From Granulicatella adiacens ATCC 49175 (GTDB taxonomy: Bacteria; Bacillota; Bacilli; Lactobacillales; Aerococcaceae): 64,000 bases of DNA. The DNA lies in the NCBI RefSeq assembly GCF_025150565.1, contig NZ_CP102283.1, positions 1,240,001 through 1,304,000 of the forward strand, written 5' to 3'. The translations under genes were made by a program, and so were the position numbers. The notes under the pieces are model-generated. The model did no database searches. It had not been told where the DNA came from and saw only the letters and a program-made list of their open reading frames with translations. Positions 26,406 to 36,002 of this stretch are shown here, one piece after another; within the stretch, counting starts at the first letter, position 1, and each line of letters begins with the position of its first letter.

Positions 26406-29400
26406 TTATGCTTCTTGTTCGTCGTCTTTTTTACGAGAAGACGCTACTAATCCAACAGAAGCTAGAATACTTAATGCTGCTGCACTAAACAATCCAAATT
26501 CATCACCAGTACCAGTATTTGGTAATTCTGGTTGAGAAGCCTGTGGATGTTGTTCAATTGGCATAACTGGTGCTGGCGTAACCGTTGCAGTGTAATTTGC
26601 TTTTACTACTGTTCCATTTACGTCTACACGTTGAATCGTTACGGTTGGAGCTACCCCTGTAAAGCCAGCTTCCGGAACAAAAGTAATCATTCCGTCTGGA
26701 GCAACAGTGAAGGTTCCAACTCCAGGAATCACTTTAGTCGTTGTTCCATCTTCAAAGGTTGCTGGAACTGAATCATCTAGAGGGACCTCTGGATCCCCTG
26801 CTTCAAACTTAGGTTTTGCAGTTTGCGTTTTGCCTTGAACATCCGTTGTCACTTCATCCTTAGAAGAAGGAGTAACAGAAGTTACAGTTGGCGTATATTT
26901 CGCAGTTACTGGAGTACCATTGGCATCTTTAGCTTGGACAGTGACACCTTCTGGTGTTCCAACAAAGTCTTTATTCGGAGTGAACGTTACTTCTCCTGTC
27001 TTTGGATTTAATTTATACGTTCCGACTTGTTTACCATCTTTCATCGCTGGTAATTCTGTCTTGTCTGTTGGTTCTCCTGTTTCTGGGTCGATGAATTTCG
27101 CTGGTTGATCACCATCGATTTTCATTGGAACGTCTGGATCTCCCGCTGTAAATTGCAGTGTTTCCTTTTGTTCTTTCCCTTGTTTTCCACTCGATGTTTT
27201 ATCTTCACCTCTTGGCGTTACTTCCGTTACGGTTGGTGTGTACTTCGCTGTTGCCGGAGTGCCGTTGGCATCTTTAGCTTGTACAGTGACACCTTCTGGT
27301 GTTCCAACAAAATCTTTATTCGGCGTGAACGTTACTTCTCCGGTAGTTGGATTTAATTTGTACGTTCCCACTTCTTTGCCATCTTTCATCGCTGGTAATT
27401 CTGTCTTATCTGTTGGGTCTCCTGTTTCTGGGTCAATGAATTTCGCTGGTTGGTCACCATCGATTTTCATTGGAACTTCGGGATCTCCTGCTGTAAATTG
27501 CGGTGTTTCCTTTTGTTCTTTCCCTTGTTTTCCAGTCGATGTTCTATCTTCACCTATTGGTGTTACTTTCGTCACAGTTGGTGTGTACTTCGCTGTAGCT
27601 GGAGTGCCGTTGGCATCTTTAGCTTGTACAGTGACACCTTCTGGTGTTCCAACAAAGTCTTTATTTGGAGTGAACGTTACTTCTCCTGTAGTTGGATTTA
27701 ATTTGTACGTTCCGACTTGTTTACCATCTTTCATTGCTGGTAATTCTGTTTTGTCTGTTGGTTCATTCGTTGTTGGATCTATAAACTTCACTGGGTTTGA
27801 AGCATCAATCGTAAGTGGAACTTCTGGATCTCCCGCTGTGAATTGCGGTGTTTCTTTTTGTTTTTTCCCTTGTTTTCCAGTTGATGTTTTATCTTCACCT
27901 CTTGGTGTTACTTCCGTTACGGTTGGCGTGTACTTCGCTGTCGCTGGAGTGCCGTTGGCATCTTTAGCTTGAACAGTGACACCTTCTGGTGTTCCAACAA
28001 AGTCTTTATTTGGAGTGAACGTTACTTCTCCTGTAGTTGGATTTAATTTGTACGTTCCTACTTGTTTACCATCTTTCATTGCTGGTAATTCTGTCTTGTC
28101 AGTTGGTTCTCCTGTTTCTGGGTCGATGAATTTCGCTGGTTGATCATCATCGATTTTCATTGGAACTTCTGGATCTCCCGCTGTAAATTGCGGTGTTTCT
28201 TTTTGTTCTTTCCCTTGTTTTCCAGTTGATGTTTTATCTTCACCGCTTGGCGTTACTTCCGTTACGGTTGGTGTGTACTTCGCTGTCGCTGGAGTGCCGT
28301 TGGCATCTTTAGCTTGAACAGTGACACCTTCTGGTGTTCCAACAAAGTCTTTATTTGGAGTGAACGTTACTTCTCCTGTAGTTGGATTTAATTTGTACGT
28401 TCCCACTTGTTTACCATCTTTCATTGCTGGTAATTCTGTTTTGTCTGTTGGTTCATTCGTTGTTGGATCTACAAACTTCACTGGGTTTGAAGCATCTATC
28501 GTAAGTGGAACATCTGGATCTCCCGCTGTAAATTGCGGTGTTTCTTTTTGTTCTTTCCCTTGTTTTCCAGTTGATGTTTTATCTTCACCGCTTGGCGTTA
28601 CTTCCGTTACGGTTGGTGTGTACTTCGCTGTTGCTGGAGTGCCGTTGGCATCTTTTGCTTGGACAGTGACACCTTCTGGTGTTCCAACAAAGTCTTTATT
28701 CGGCGTAAACGTAATTTCTCCTGTGGTTGGATTTAGTTTATACGTTCCCACTTGTTTACCATCTTTCATCGCTGGTAATTCTGTCTTATCTGTCGGTTCT
28801 TTCGTTGTTGGATCTACAAACTTCACTGGGTTTGAAGCATCAATCGTAAGTGGAACATCTGGATCTCCCGCTGTAAATTGCGGTGTTTCTTTTTGTTCTT
28901 TCCCTTGTTTTCCAGTTGATGTTTTATCTTCACCGCTTGGCGTTACTTCCGTTACGGTTGGTGTGTACTTCGCCGTCGCTGGAGTGCCGTTAGCATCTTT
29001 AGCTTGGACAGTGACACCTTCTGGTGTTCCAACAAAGTCTTTATTCGGCGTAAACGTAATTTCTCCTGTAGTTGGATTTAGTTTATACGTTCCCACTTGT
29101 TTACCATCTTTCATCGCTGGTAATTCTGTCTTGTCAGTTGGTTCTCCTGTTTCTGGGTCGATGAATTTCGCTGGTTGATCACCATCGATTTTCATTGGAA
29201 CTTCTGGATCTCCCGCTGTAAATTGCGGTGTTTCTTTTTGTTCTTTCCCTTGTTTTCCAGTTGATGTTTTATCTTCACCTCTTGGTGTTACTTCCGTTAC
29301 GGTTGGTGTGTACTTCGCCGTTGCAGGCGTGCCGTTGGCATCTTTTGCTTGAACGGAAATTCCTTCTGGTGTACCAACAAAATCTTTATTTGGCGTAAAC

Positions 29401-32400
29401 GTAATTTCTCCAGTTGTCGGATTTAGTTTATACGTTCCCACTTGTTTACCATCTTTCATCGCTGGTAATTCTGTCTTATCTGTCGGTTCTTTCGTTGTTG
29501 GATCTATAAACTTCACTGGGTTTGAAGCATCAATCGTAAGTGGAACTTCTGGATCTCCCGCTGTAAATTGCGGTGTTTCTTTTTGTTCTTTCCCTTGTTT
29601 TCCAGTTGATGTTTTATCTTCACCTCTTGGTGTTACTTCCGTTACGGTTGGCGTGTACTTCGCTGTCGCTGGAGTGCCGTTGGCATCTTTTGCTTGAACG
29701 GAAATTCCTTCTGGTGTTCCAACAAAATCTTTATTCGGCGTAAACGTAATTTCTCCTGTGGTTGGATTTAGTTTATACGTTCCCACTTGTTTACCATCTT
29801 TCATCGCTGGTAATTCTGTCTTATCTGTCGGTTCTTTCGTTGTTGGATCTATAAACTTCACTGGGTTTGAAGCATCAATCGTAAGTGGAACTTCTGGATC
29901 TCCCGCTGTAAATTGCGGTGTTTCTTTTTGTTCTTTTCCTTGTTTTCCAGTTGATGTTTTATCTTCACCTCTTGGTGTTACTTCCGTTACGGTTGGCGTG
30001 TACTTCGCTGTCGCTGGAGTGCCGTTGGCATCTTTTGCTTGAACGGAAATTCCTTCTGGTGTTCCAACAAAATCTTTATTTGGCGTAAACGTAATTTCTC
30101 CTGTAGTTGGATTTAGTTTATACGTTCCCACTTGTTTACCATCTTTCATCGCTGGTAATTCTGTCTTATCTGTTGGCTCATTCGTTGTTGGATCCACAAA
30201 CTTCACTGGGTTTGAAGCATTCACAACCATTGGAATTATTTCTTCAGCTCCATCTTGTTGTTTAAACGTAATCGTTTCAGATTGAACTTGACCTTGTTTT
30301 CCTGTTGTCGTTTTATCTTCAGCGACTGGTTGAACAGGTAATACGGTTGGAATGTACTTCACTCCAGCAAGGACTCTACCTGTATTTGCTTCAACTACTT
30401 GGACTACAATTGGTTCTGGTGTCCCTCTAAAATCTTTATTTGGCGTAAACTTCACTTTTCCAGTTGTAGGTTCAATTTCGTATGTTCCAACTACTTGTCC
30501 ATCTTTCATCGCAGGTGCACTATTTCCAATAGGGTTTCCTGTCTTAGGATCTACAATTTGCATTGGATTTTCACTAGAAGGAGTAACTGGACCAGCTGCA
30601 TTCGTAAATTTCAAGGTTTTATCATGTTCTAACCCTTGCAACTCTTCTGAAGTGGCAGCGTCTGAAAGTGGAATCACCTTAGGAATGTAGCGACCATCCA
30701 TTGTATTCGCTTGGTCACTAATCGTTGCAGCGGAATTATCTTTCGTATTCCAGCCTGAATCAACTCCATTATTGTCATGACGACGAATCGTAATTCCTTT
30801 ACCAACTCCAACAAATCCAGCTTCAGGCACAAATTCAACTACAACATCTTTCCCTGTACCTGTAACTTTATATTTACCTTCACCAGAAACTGCATAATAA
30901 CCTTCTGAATCAAGCGTCACTTTATTTCCATTTTCATCTACGATATATGGAGCAACGGTTTCATCGATAACAGCATCTTCTGTTTTTGAATATCTTTGTT
31001 TTCCTTGGGCAGTGAATTCAACGGTTCCTTTTTGAGTAACCCCTTGAACTCCTTCTGTCTCTGTCTTACTACCTTTTAGTGGGAAAATAACTTGTGTTTC
31101 AAAATCTTCAACTTCTCCGGACATAGACATTCCAGTTGGACTTTCAATATCTGGCGCATGTGTTGAAATACGAACACGTACCCCAAGTTTATGCAATTCT
31201 AAATCATTTAAAACGGGTCCGTTATTAAACGTTAAAACTGCATTTCCATCTGAAGTAATCGTTGTTTTTTCAGAGCGTTCATTTTCATCAAATTTACCAT
31301 TGCGGTTGAAATCAATCCATCCATAAAGATAGGCTTCTGGACTTCCACCCGTATGTGCTTGAACAGTTAACGTATAGTTTCCAGGACGAGTACGTTCAAT
31401 CGAAATCATTTCATTCGTTTTGCCTTTTAATTCTGCTGGCAAGATTTGATTAATGCCTTCGTCTCCAGAACCGTCTTTATCGTCCCCTTTCCAATCAGAA
31501 CGATCTAGATTTTCATCCATATCCGGACGAGTATCCCCTAAGTATGGTTGATTTACTTTTGCTCCAGTAACTCCATTCACTTGGTTAACTGCGTGTGTCG
31601 CAAGACCATATGATTCCGGAGCATCACTTTCATCAAACGGTAAGAATCCAATCATCGCTGCTTGTTTCCCTGCAGCCATGACATAAATTCCAACTTCTGA
31701 AGCTCCTCGAGTCATTACAAGCGGTACTGAAAACGGACCTGCAGAATAGTTTGAACCAAACACTCCTGTTCCTAAACCACCTGTCTTCAAATCAGGACTT
31801 CCAAAGTACTTCCAGGCAACTGTTTTACCTTTTGACCCTACGCCCTCAGCATTTAAGATTTGACTTGCATTTTGACCAGGTAAATTTACCCCATCCACAT
31901 TTACAGGCTTTCTGCCATTATAATTTTTAGCTGGATCAAAAGTATCCTTTGTATTTTGTGGGACGTAAGTACGAGTATTTGGAACTCCTTTTTTAGTCCA
32001 TTCACCAATATGTTGCCACCCTGTTCCGTTTGTAGTAAACATTACTAATTCACCAGGGTTTGCTGATTCTGCATCGGCCATAACGATAGATGGTTTTACT
32101 GGTTTACCATTGTATGTCCCAGTAACTTCAAATTGAATACCGAAATTCCCACCATCAAATTCGGAAGTGATAACTGTTTTCTTTTTCCCAGTATCAATCC
32201 CTTCTTTACGAATCTCTGTCCACTCATTTTGTGCTTCAGCGATAACTTTTGCTTCTTCACCTGCTTGATAAGCTGCTCTTCCTTTTGGATTTCCAGAAGA
32301 ACTAATATACCCATTTTTGGCATTTGGATCATAAGTAGCTTTTTCTTCAGGAGTAGCTCCTTGACTCTCCATACGTTTTCTATAGATTTCTGTTGCTTGG

Positions 32401-33116
32401 AAAGGTCTTAAAGACTTAATTGTTAATTTAACTTTATAACCCGGCATTACCTCTTTCGTATAGCTTGCTCCGACTTGAAGTGCTAATTTACCATCAGCTG
32501 TTCTGGTTGTGCCAGTCCAGTTTGCAGTATCCCCAAAATCCAACCAAGAAACTTGTTTTAAAACTTGATCCGCTAAGATTTGTGGAGTTAAACCTGGTTT
32601 TTCTACTTTGGGTTCAGATGTAGCATCGACAACGTCATCACCGATTTTATCGCTTGAAGTCGCTGGAGTTTCACGTTTTGAACGCGTACGAGGTTTATTT
32701 TCTGGTGCTACTGTTGTTTCTTCTTTTACTTCAGCAGCAGCCGTTGTTTCTTCAGCTTTGTCAGGTAATGCTGCTTCTTTTTCAGAAGTTTCTTTCGTTG
32801 TTTTCTCATTTTCCTCTTTTGGTTGAGAAGTTGTTGTTGTCGTCTCAGCAGTCGGTTCTACTTTTTGTGTAGCTTCTTTTACAGCCTTTTCTGCTTCAGT
32901 AGAGTCTTTTTTCGGACTTTCTTTAGTAGCTTCTTGTGTCGAAACCGCTGTACTTTCTACAGTATCAGCATGTACTGTTGTTTGACCTTGTACGAACATA
33001 AATCCTAAGGCAACAACAACAGAAGCCGTCCCTACGGATAATTTTTTAATAGCATATCGTGTTACTTTTGAACGTTTCTTGCGTTCATTCATTTGAACAT
33101 TCTTTGAACTAAACAT
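26406..33116 (-). CDS. CshA-like fibrillar LPXTG surface adhesin with ten tandem repeats
   Basis: A 2236-residue wall-anchored protein. Order: YSIRK-type signal peptide (YAIKKLSVGTASV, cleavage after VHADT), a Thr/Glu/Pro-rich low-complexity stretch (~52-165), a CshA non-repetitive binding region (~185-690, starting SWLDFGDTANWTGT, with a GEVEDF end motif and a calcium-loop-like DFNRNGKFDENE), CshA-type fibril repeats (~700-2170), then LPNTG, membrane span and a charged tail. Ten repeats are 115 residues each and nearly identical; three flanking ones are diverged. CshA fibrils mediate binding to fibronectin and other oral microbes. It has its own promoter and terminator. Confidence 0.93.
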   Translation of the reverse strand: MFSSKNVQMNERKKRSKVTRYAIKKLSVGTASVVVALGFMFVQGQTTVHADTVESTAVSTQEATKESPKKDSTEAEKAVKEATQKVEPTAETTTTTSQPKEENEKTTKETSEKEAALPDKAEETTAAAEVKEETTVAPENKPRTRSKRETPATSSDKIGDDVVDATSEPKVEKPGLTPQILADQVLKQVSWLDFGDTANWTGTTRTADGKLALQVGASYTKEVMPGYKVKLTIKSLRPFQATEIYRKRMESQGATPEEKATYDPNAKNGYISSSGNPKGRAAYQAGEEAKVIAEAQNEWTEIRKEGIDTGKKKTVITSEFDGGNFGIQFEVTGTYNGKPVKPSIVMADAESANPGELVMFTTNGTGWQHIGEWTKKGVPNTRTYVPQNTKDTFDPAKNYNGRKPVNVDGVNLPGQNASQILNAEGVGSKGKTVAWKYFGSPDLKTGGLGTGVFGSNYSAGPFSVPLVMTRGASEVGIYVMAAGKQAAMIGFLPFDESDAPESYGLATHAVNQVNGVTGAKVNQPYLGDTRPDMDENLDRSDWKGDDKDGSGDEGINQILPAELKGKTNEMISIERTRPGNYTLTVQAHTGGSPEAYLYGWIDFNRNGKFDENERSEKTTITSDGNAVLTFNNGPVLNDLELHKLGVRVRISTHAPDIESPTGMSMSGEVEDFETQVIFPLKGSKTETEGVQGVTQKGTVEFTAQGKQRYSKTEDAVIDETVAPYIVDENGNKVTLDSEGYYAVSGEGKYKVTGTGKDVVVEFVPEAGFVGVGKGITIRRHDNNGVDSGWNTKDNSAATISDQANTMDGRYIPKVIPLSDAATSEELQGLEHDKTLKFTNAAGPVTPSSENPMQIVDPKTGNPIGNSAPAMKDGQVVGTYEIEPTTGKVKFTPNKDFRGTPEPIVVQVVEANTGRVLAGVKYIPTVLPVQPVAEDKTTTGKQGQVQSETITFKQQDGAEEIIPMVVNASNPVKFVDPTTNEPTDKTELPAMKDGKQVGTYKLNPTTGEITFTPNKDFVGTPEGISVQAKDANGTPATAKYTPTVTEVTPRGEDKTSTGKQGKEQKETPQFTAGDPEVPLTIDASNPVKFIDPTTKEPTDKTELPAMKDGKQVGTYKLNPTTGEITFTPNKDFVGTPEGISVQAKDANGTPATAKYTPTVTEVTPRGEDKTSTGKQGKEQKETPQFTAGDPEVPLTIDASNPVKFIDPTTKEPTDKTELPAMKDGKQVGTYKLNPTTGEITFTPNKDFVGTPEGISVQAKDANGTPATAKYTPTVTEVTPRGEDKTSTGKQGKEQKETPQFTAGDPEVPMKIDGDQPAKFIDPETGEPTDKTELPAMKDGKQVGTYKLNPTTGEITFTPNKDFVGTPEGVTVQAKDANGTPATAKYTPTVTEVTPSGEDKTSTGKQGKEQKETPQFTAGDPDVPLTIDASNPVKFVDPTTKEPTDKTELPAMKDGKQVGTYKLNPTTGEITFTPNKDFVGTPEGVTVQAKDANGTPATAKYTPTVTEVTPSGEDKTSTGKQGKEQKETPQFTAGDPDVPLTIDASNPVKFVDPTTNEPTDKTELPAMKDGKQVGTYKLNPTTGEVTFTPNKDFVGTPEGVTVQAKDANGTPATAKYTPTVTEVTPSGEDKTSTGKQGKEQKETPQFTAGDPEVPMKIDDDQPAKFIDPETGEPTDKTELPAMKDGKQVGTYKLNPTTGEVTFTPNKDFVGTPEGVTVQAKDANGTPATAKYTPTVTEVTPRGEDKTSTGKQGKKQKETPQFTAGDPEVPLTIDASNPVKFIDPTTNEPTDKTELPAMKDGKQVGTYKLNPTTGEVTFTPNKDFVGTPEGVTVQAKDANGTPATAKYTPTVTKVTPIGEDRTSTGKQGKEQKETPQFTAGDPEVPMKIDGDQPAKFIDPETGDPTDKTELPAMKDGKEVGTYKLNPTTGEVTFTPNKDFVGTPEGVTVQAKDANGTPATAKYTPTVTEVTPRGEDKTSSGKQGKEQKETLQFTAGDPDVPMKIDGDQPAKFIDPETGEPTDKTELPAMKDGKQVGTYKLNPKTGEVTFTPNKDFVGTPEGVTVQAKDANGTPVTAKYTPTVTSVTPSSKDEVTTDVQGKTQTAKPKFEAGDPEVPLDDSVPATFEDGTTTKVIPGVGTFTVAPDGMITFVPEAGFTGVAPTVTIQRVDVNGTVVKANYTATVTPAPVMPIEQHPQASQPELPNTGTGDEFGLFSAAALSILASVGLVASSRKKDDEQEA
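26865..30325 (-). repeat. Ten tandem 345-bp repeats in the CshA-like gene
   Basis: Each unit encodes 115 residues from EDKTSTGKQG to TPTVTEVTP and contains KDFVGTPEG once. Two versions of the middle segment alternate: IDASNPVKF with DPTT, and KIDGDQPAKF with DPETG. In order from the N terminus the pattern is A A A B A A B A B B. N-terminal copies have GEITF, C-terminal ones GEVTF. The high identity allows recombination and copy-number change. Confidence 0.95.
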
Positions 33117-33200
33117 ATCCTTCCTCTTTCTTTTCTCTATCTTTTTTATATTGTGAAATTTATTGATAACATCCCTTTTTTCACCACTACCTAACCACAG

Positions 33201-33229
33201 ATTTTATCATACATTACATCATTTTCCAA
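33201..33229 (-). promoter_or_regulatory. Promoter of the CshA-like gene
   Basis: -35 TTGGAA (33224-33229), 17-bp spacer, -10 TAAAAT (33201-33206) on the minus strand, followed by an ~80-nt leader and GAGGAAGGA before the ATG. Confidence 0.75.
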
Positions 33230-33318
33230 CTATGAAAACTCATAATTTGTTTGTGAATTATGATCTTTTCTCATTCATTTTTCCTATCTAAAAATTTATG
33301 ATTGAAAATATGAATAAA

Positions 33319-33364
33319 ATAAAACAGCATTATTTATTTTCAGAAAATAAATAATGCTGTTTTA
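33319..33364 (-). terminator. Terminator of the D,D-carboxypeptidase gene
   Basis: Long perfect hairpin AAAACAGCATTATTTATTTT with its complement around a CAG loop, 23 bases after the stop. Confidence 0.85.
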
Positions 33365-33386
33365 TGCTTGATTTTATTTGATTTTT

Positions 33387-34745
33387 CTATCTACGACGGT
33401 CTCTTTTGGAACTTGTTTTCAAAAATTTTCTAAGGACGTAAAACACAAGTACAATCCCAAAAAAGAATACCCAAAACAGAAGTGGAAGTTTCTTTATAAA
33501 ATGAACAGTCTTATTCCAAATAATTTTAGGAATCCATTGACTAGCCTCAGTTGTTGTTTCTTCATAAGTAGATTCAACAGCTTCATCTGGCTCTTTCTCA
33601 ACAGAAAAAGTTAATTCCTGTTCATAAATCGTCCCTTGAGGTGTTGCAACTTTTAAGTGATTCCCCTCAATTTGATAGGTTGCAGTCTTTCCTTTTTCAG
33701 TAAAAACCTTCACTGCATGATCTAATTTCACTTTTTGGCCTTGAATGGTTTGAATCCCAGGATTGAATAAAGTTTGTGCCTCATATTGCTTTAAGACATA
33801 ACTCAACAAAGCATTTCCGATTTTATGACGATTATACTCTCCAGCAGCACTAGTCCACTCACTCACACCTAAAACAATATCTAATAGTTCCACTCCGTCT
33901 TTTTGATAAATCCCAATATAGTTAAATCCATCTCTTTCACTAGTTCCCGTTTTTAAACCAATAATACCAGGATACGCTAATAAATCCCCTTGAACCGAAT
34001 GATTGGTGTTTTTAATCGTTTGTGCATACGGTGTTCCACTCATAACCGTAAGTGTGCTATTTCTCGTATACTGAGTGATTTCTGGGTGTGATTTATATAA
34101 TGCTATCACCATTTTGGCTAGGTCTCTAGCAGTCGTTTGGTTGGGTTGATTCATTGAATGTCTTTTAACTGTATAATGACCTTGGAAATCTTCCGCCACC
34201 GCACCAGTAGCACCTTCGAATTTAGTATTCGTCATTCCTAATTCTTTGGCCTTTTGATTCATTAAGTCTACAAATTCATCCGAATTATCATTCACCAGAT
34301 GTGACAAAAGAATCGTAGCCGCGTTAGAAGAAGGAAGGAGTGCCATTTTTACAAGTTCCTCCACTGGATACTCGACTCCAGCAGTTAGCGGAACATTACT
34401 TAAGGCTGTAATTTTAGAAATAGCTTCATCTGTTGCGGTTGGGACTACTTTATCACTTAAGCTTATTTTCCCTTCTTTAATCGCATCATAAACGATAAAA
34501 ATCGTCATTAATTTACTTAAGCTAGCAGGATCTACCGCCCTATCAGGATTTTCCTGCCATAGTATTTCACCATTCGCTATACTCACAACTAGTGAAGCTT
34601 TCGGTGTATCTGAAGAGCTAATCTCATACCCTTCATCTTTAACTACTTTTAAAATAGATTCTTGTGCGTTCACTGTGGATATTGTACCGATAACTCCCAT
34701 CATCAATAAAAACAAGACGCAAACTAATTTGATTATTTTTTTCAT
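33387..34745 (-). CDS. dacA: D-alanyl-D-alanine carboxypeptidase (DacA/PBP3 type)
   Basis: A 452-residue class C low-molecular-weight penicillin-binding protein (family S11) that removes the terminal D-Ala from peptidoglycan stems. It has a signal peptide (MKKIIKLVCVLFLLMMGVIG), SxxK as SLSKLM, SxN as SSNAA, KTG as LKTGTSERDG, a C-terminal beta domain, and a membrane anchor (LPLLFWVFFFGIVLVFYVL) with a basic tail. The start at 34745 gives a standard signal peptide with AAGGGG upstream; an ATG at 34775 with GGGAG is possible. Monocistronic. Confidence 0.9.
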   Translation of the reverse strand: MKKIIKLVCVLFLLMMGVIGTISTVNAQESILKVVKDEGYEISSSDTPKASLVVSIANGEILWQENPDRAVDPASLSKLMTIFIVYDAIKEGKISLSDKVVPTATDEAISKITALSNVPLTAGVEYPVEELVKMALLPSSNAATILLSHLVNDNSDEFVDLMNQKAKELGMTNTKFEGATGAVAEDFQGHYTVKRHSMNQPNQTTARDLAKMVIALYKSHPEITQYTRNSTLTVMSGTPYAQTIKNTNHSVQGDLLAYPGIIGLKTGTSERDGFNYIGIYQKDGVELLDIVLGVSEWTSAAGEYNRHKIGNALLSYVLKQYEAQTLFNPGIQTIQGQKVKLDHAVKVFTEKGKTATYQIEGNHLKVATPQGTIYEQELTFSVEKEPDEAVESTYEETTTEASQWIPKIIWNKTVHFIKKLPLLFWVFFFGIVLVFYVLRKFLKTSSKRDRRR

Positions 34746-35214
34746 TATTTTTCCCCTTAAAACATCTCCTCTCATTTTATTGAATTCTCCCTCTTTTTGC
34801 AATAAAACTTAATACAAATCTAAATCATTTTTCTAAACTTAAGAACTCCTCTTAAAATGATACAGTTATTCTTATAATTATTGAACATAGCCCAAAGTAC
34901 GGTGTGTTTTAAGAGTTCCATAAGGAGCAGATACTTTCTTCCCGCACCTCACTATTTCGAGGGAGTCGAAGTTTGGACATGAACACACCATTTATCTAAT
35001 TTCACCAAACAAGTTTCTAAAACTTCTTATTTGATGTCCAAAAACACGAAGCTCAGTAGGCTTGAGACCGAGACTCAATCCTGTGAGTAGCACACTCTCT
35101 GTCATAGCATCTCTCCATTGACGAGGGTGTTGAAACGATGGACGTATCCAATCAAATAAGCTAACTTCACTAAACCAGTTTCCAAAGCACGCTGCTTTTA
35201 AGGTAAAACATAAA

Positions 35215-35378
35215 GAGCCTCGGATACCAATAATCATAAGAATAACGTGCGTAACCAATTTGAATTACACTCTCTTGAAAATTTATTTTCTAGAGAGTGT
35301 TTGAATCTTGGTAGCCTCAAGACCTTGGCTTGAGGCGATACAGTTATTCTTATAATTATTAAGTGTAGCCGAAAGCTC
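35215..35378. repeat. Structured dumbbell element I (candidate non-coding RNA)
   Basis: A 164-nt element. The closing stem pairs 35229-35246 with 35343-35360 (17 of 18 pairs) plus GAGC/GCTC at the ends. Hairpin 1 (35267-35300) is ACACTCTCT-t-GAAAAT-tt-ATTTTC-t-AGAGAGTGT. After the linker TTGAATCTTGGTA comes hairpin 2 (35314-35336), GCCTCAAG / CTTGAGGC with loop ACCTTGG. Strand of any transcript is unknown because all parts are palindromic. No known family recognised. Confidence 0.75.
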
Positions 35379-35581
35379 AATATGTTTTAAAAACTCTATA
35401 AGAAGCAGATAATTTATCCCTGCACTTCTCCATTTACAAGAGTGTTGAAGTTTGGATATGAATACACCAATAAACTTATTTCACAAAACTGATTCCTAAA
35501 TTACCATATTTGGTAATCAAAAATACGAAGTGATTTCGGAGTCTATAGTGGTAACAATAGCGACCACAACTGATGTGAATT

Positions 35582-35615
35582 AGGGAATCTTCGAAATTTA
35601 TTTCGTAGAGTCCCT
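35582..35615. repeat. Related hairpin IV inside the array
   Basis: AGGGAaTCT-t-CGAAAT-tt-ATTTCG-t-AGAgTCCCT: same length, same AATTTATT apex and same T.T mismatch as hairpin 1 of the dumbbells, followed by TTGAAGCT, but with different paired bases. The second hairpin is not clearly preserved here. Confidence 0.7.
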
Positions 35616-35774
35616 TTGAAGCTCAACCCCAGACTCAATCGGTGAGGAGCACATACTCTGTCCAAGCTCCGGTTCATTTGCGAGGCCGATGAAAACATGG
35701 ATGTGTCCGTCAAATGGGCCTATTTTCAATAAACATGTTCCTAATGCACCCAACTTTTTACTGTAAATCACAAA

Positions 35775-35938
35775 GAGCCTCGGATACCAATAATCATAAG
35801 AATAACGTGCGTAATCAATGTGAATTACACTCTCTTGAAAATTCATTTTCTAGAGAGTGTTTGAAGCTTGGTAGCCTCAAGACCTCGGCTTGAGGCGGTA
35901 CAGTTATTCTTATAATTATTGAACGTAGCCGAAGGCTC
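35775..35938. repeat. Structured dumbbell element II (candidate non-coding RNA)
   Basis: Near-identical copy of element I, 560 bp downstream. Hairpin 1 is at 35827-35860 (loop TC), linker TTGAAGCTTGGTA, hairpin 2 at 35874-35896 with loop ACCTCGG. The closing stem has the same 18-base arms. Confidence 0.75.
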
Positions 35939-35962
35939 TATGTGTTTTACCTTTGCGTCAAC

Positions 35963-35993
35963 AAAAAACAGGCTCCTTTTCAGGAACCTGTTT
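35963..35993 (-). terminator. Terminator of nrdIEF
   Basis: The minus strand forms AAACAGGTTCCT / AGGAGCCTGTTTTTTG, 10 bases after the nrdF stop. Confidence 0.88.
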
Positions 35994-36002
35994 GGATAGA
36001 AA

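Larger units (their letters stand above)
34861..35938. repeat. Non-coding tandem array of ~560-bp units carrying dumbbell elements
   Basis: The 1.2-kb gap between dacA and nrdF has no convincing gene. The segment TACAGTTATTCTTATAATTA recurs at 34861, 35339 and 35899 (periods 478 and 560). Each unit holds two related cores with ...GAGG..GT.GAA....GGA....CA... and CTAA at about 34935, 35088, 35405 and 35648, alternating with a hairpin element (35582-35615; lost from the first unit) and a complete dumbbell (35215-35378 and 35775-35938). The first unit lacks ~91 bp lying between two GAAG copies in unit two, a clean slippage-type deletion. Small open frames here are not conserved between units. 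Confidence 0.8.

Noticed and set aside
27238..29178. Long plus-strand open frames (up to 285 codons) inside the CshA-like gene
   Set aside because: They are antisense to the 345-bp repeats, made open by repeat periodicity, with no ribosome sites or known domains.
26865..30325. CRISPR-like regular repeats
   Set aside because: Repeats are 345 bp, contiguous and coding, with no unique spacers.
35267..35336. Dumbbell hairpins as plain transcription terminators
   Set aside because: Neither hairpin is followed by a T-run on either strand, and nrdF already has its own terminator at 35963-35993.
34992..35846. Minus-strand frames of 82-88 codons in the tandem array
   Set aside because: The frames are not conserved between the two homologous units, and the coordinates cross the hairpin elements.
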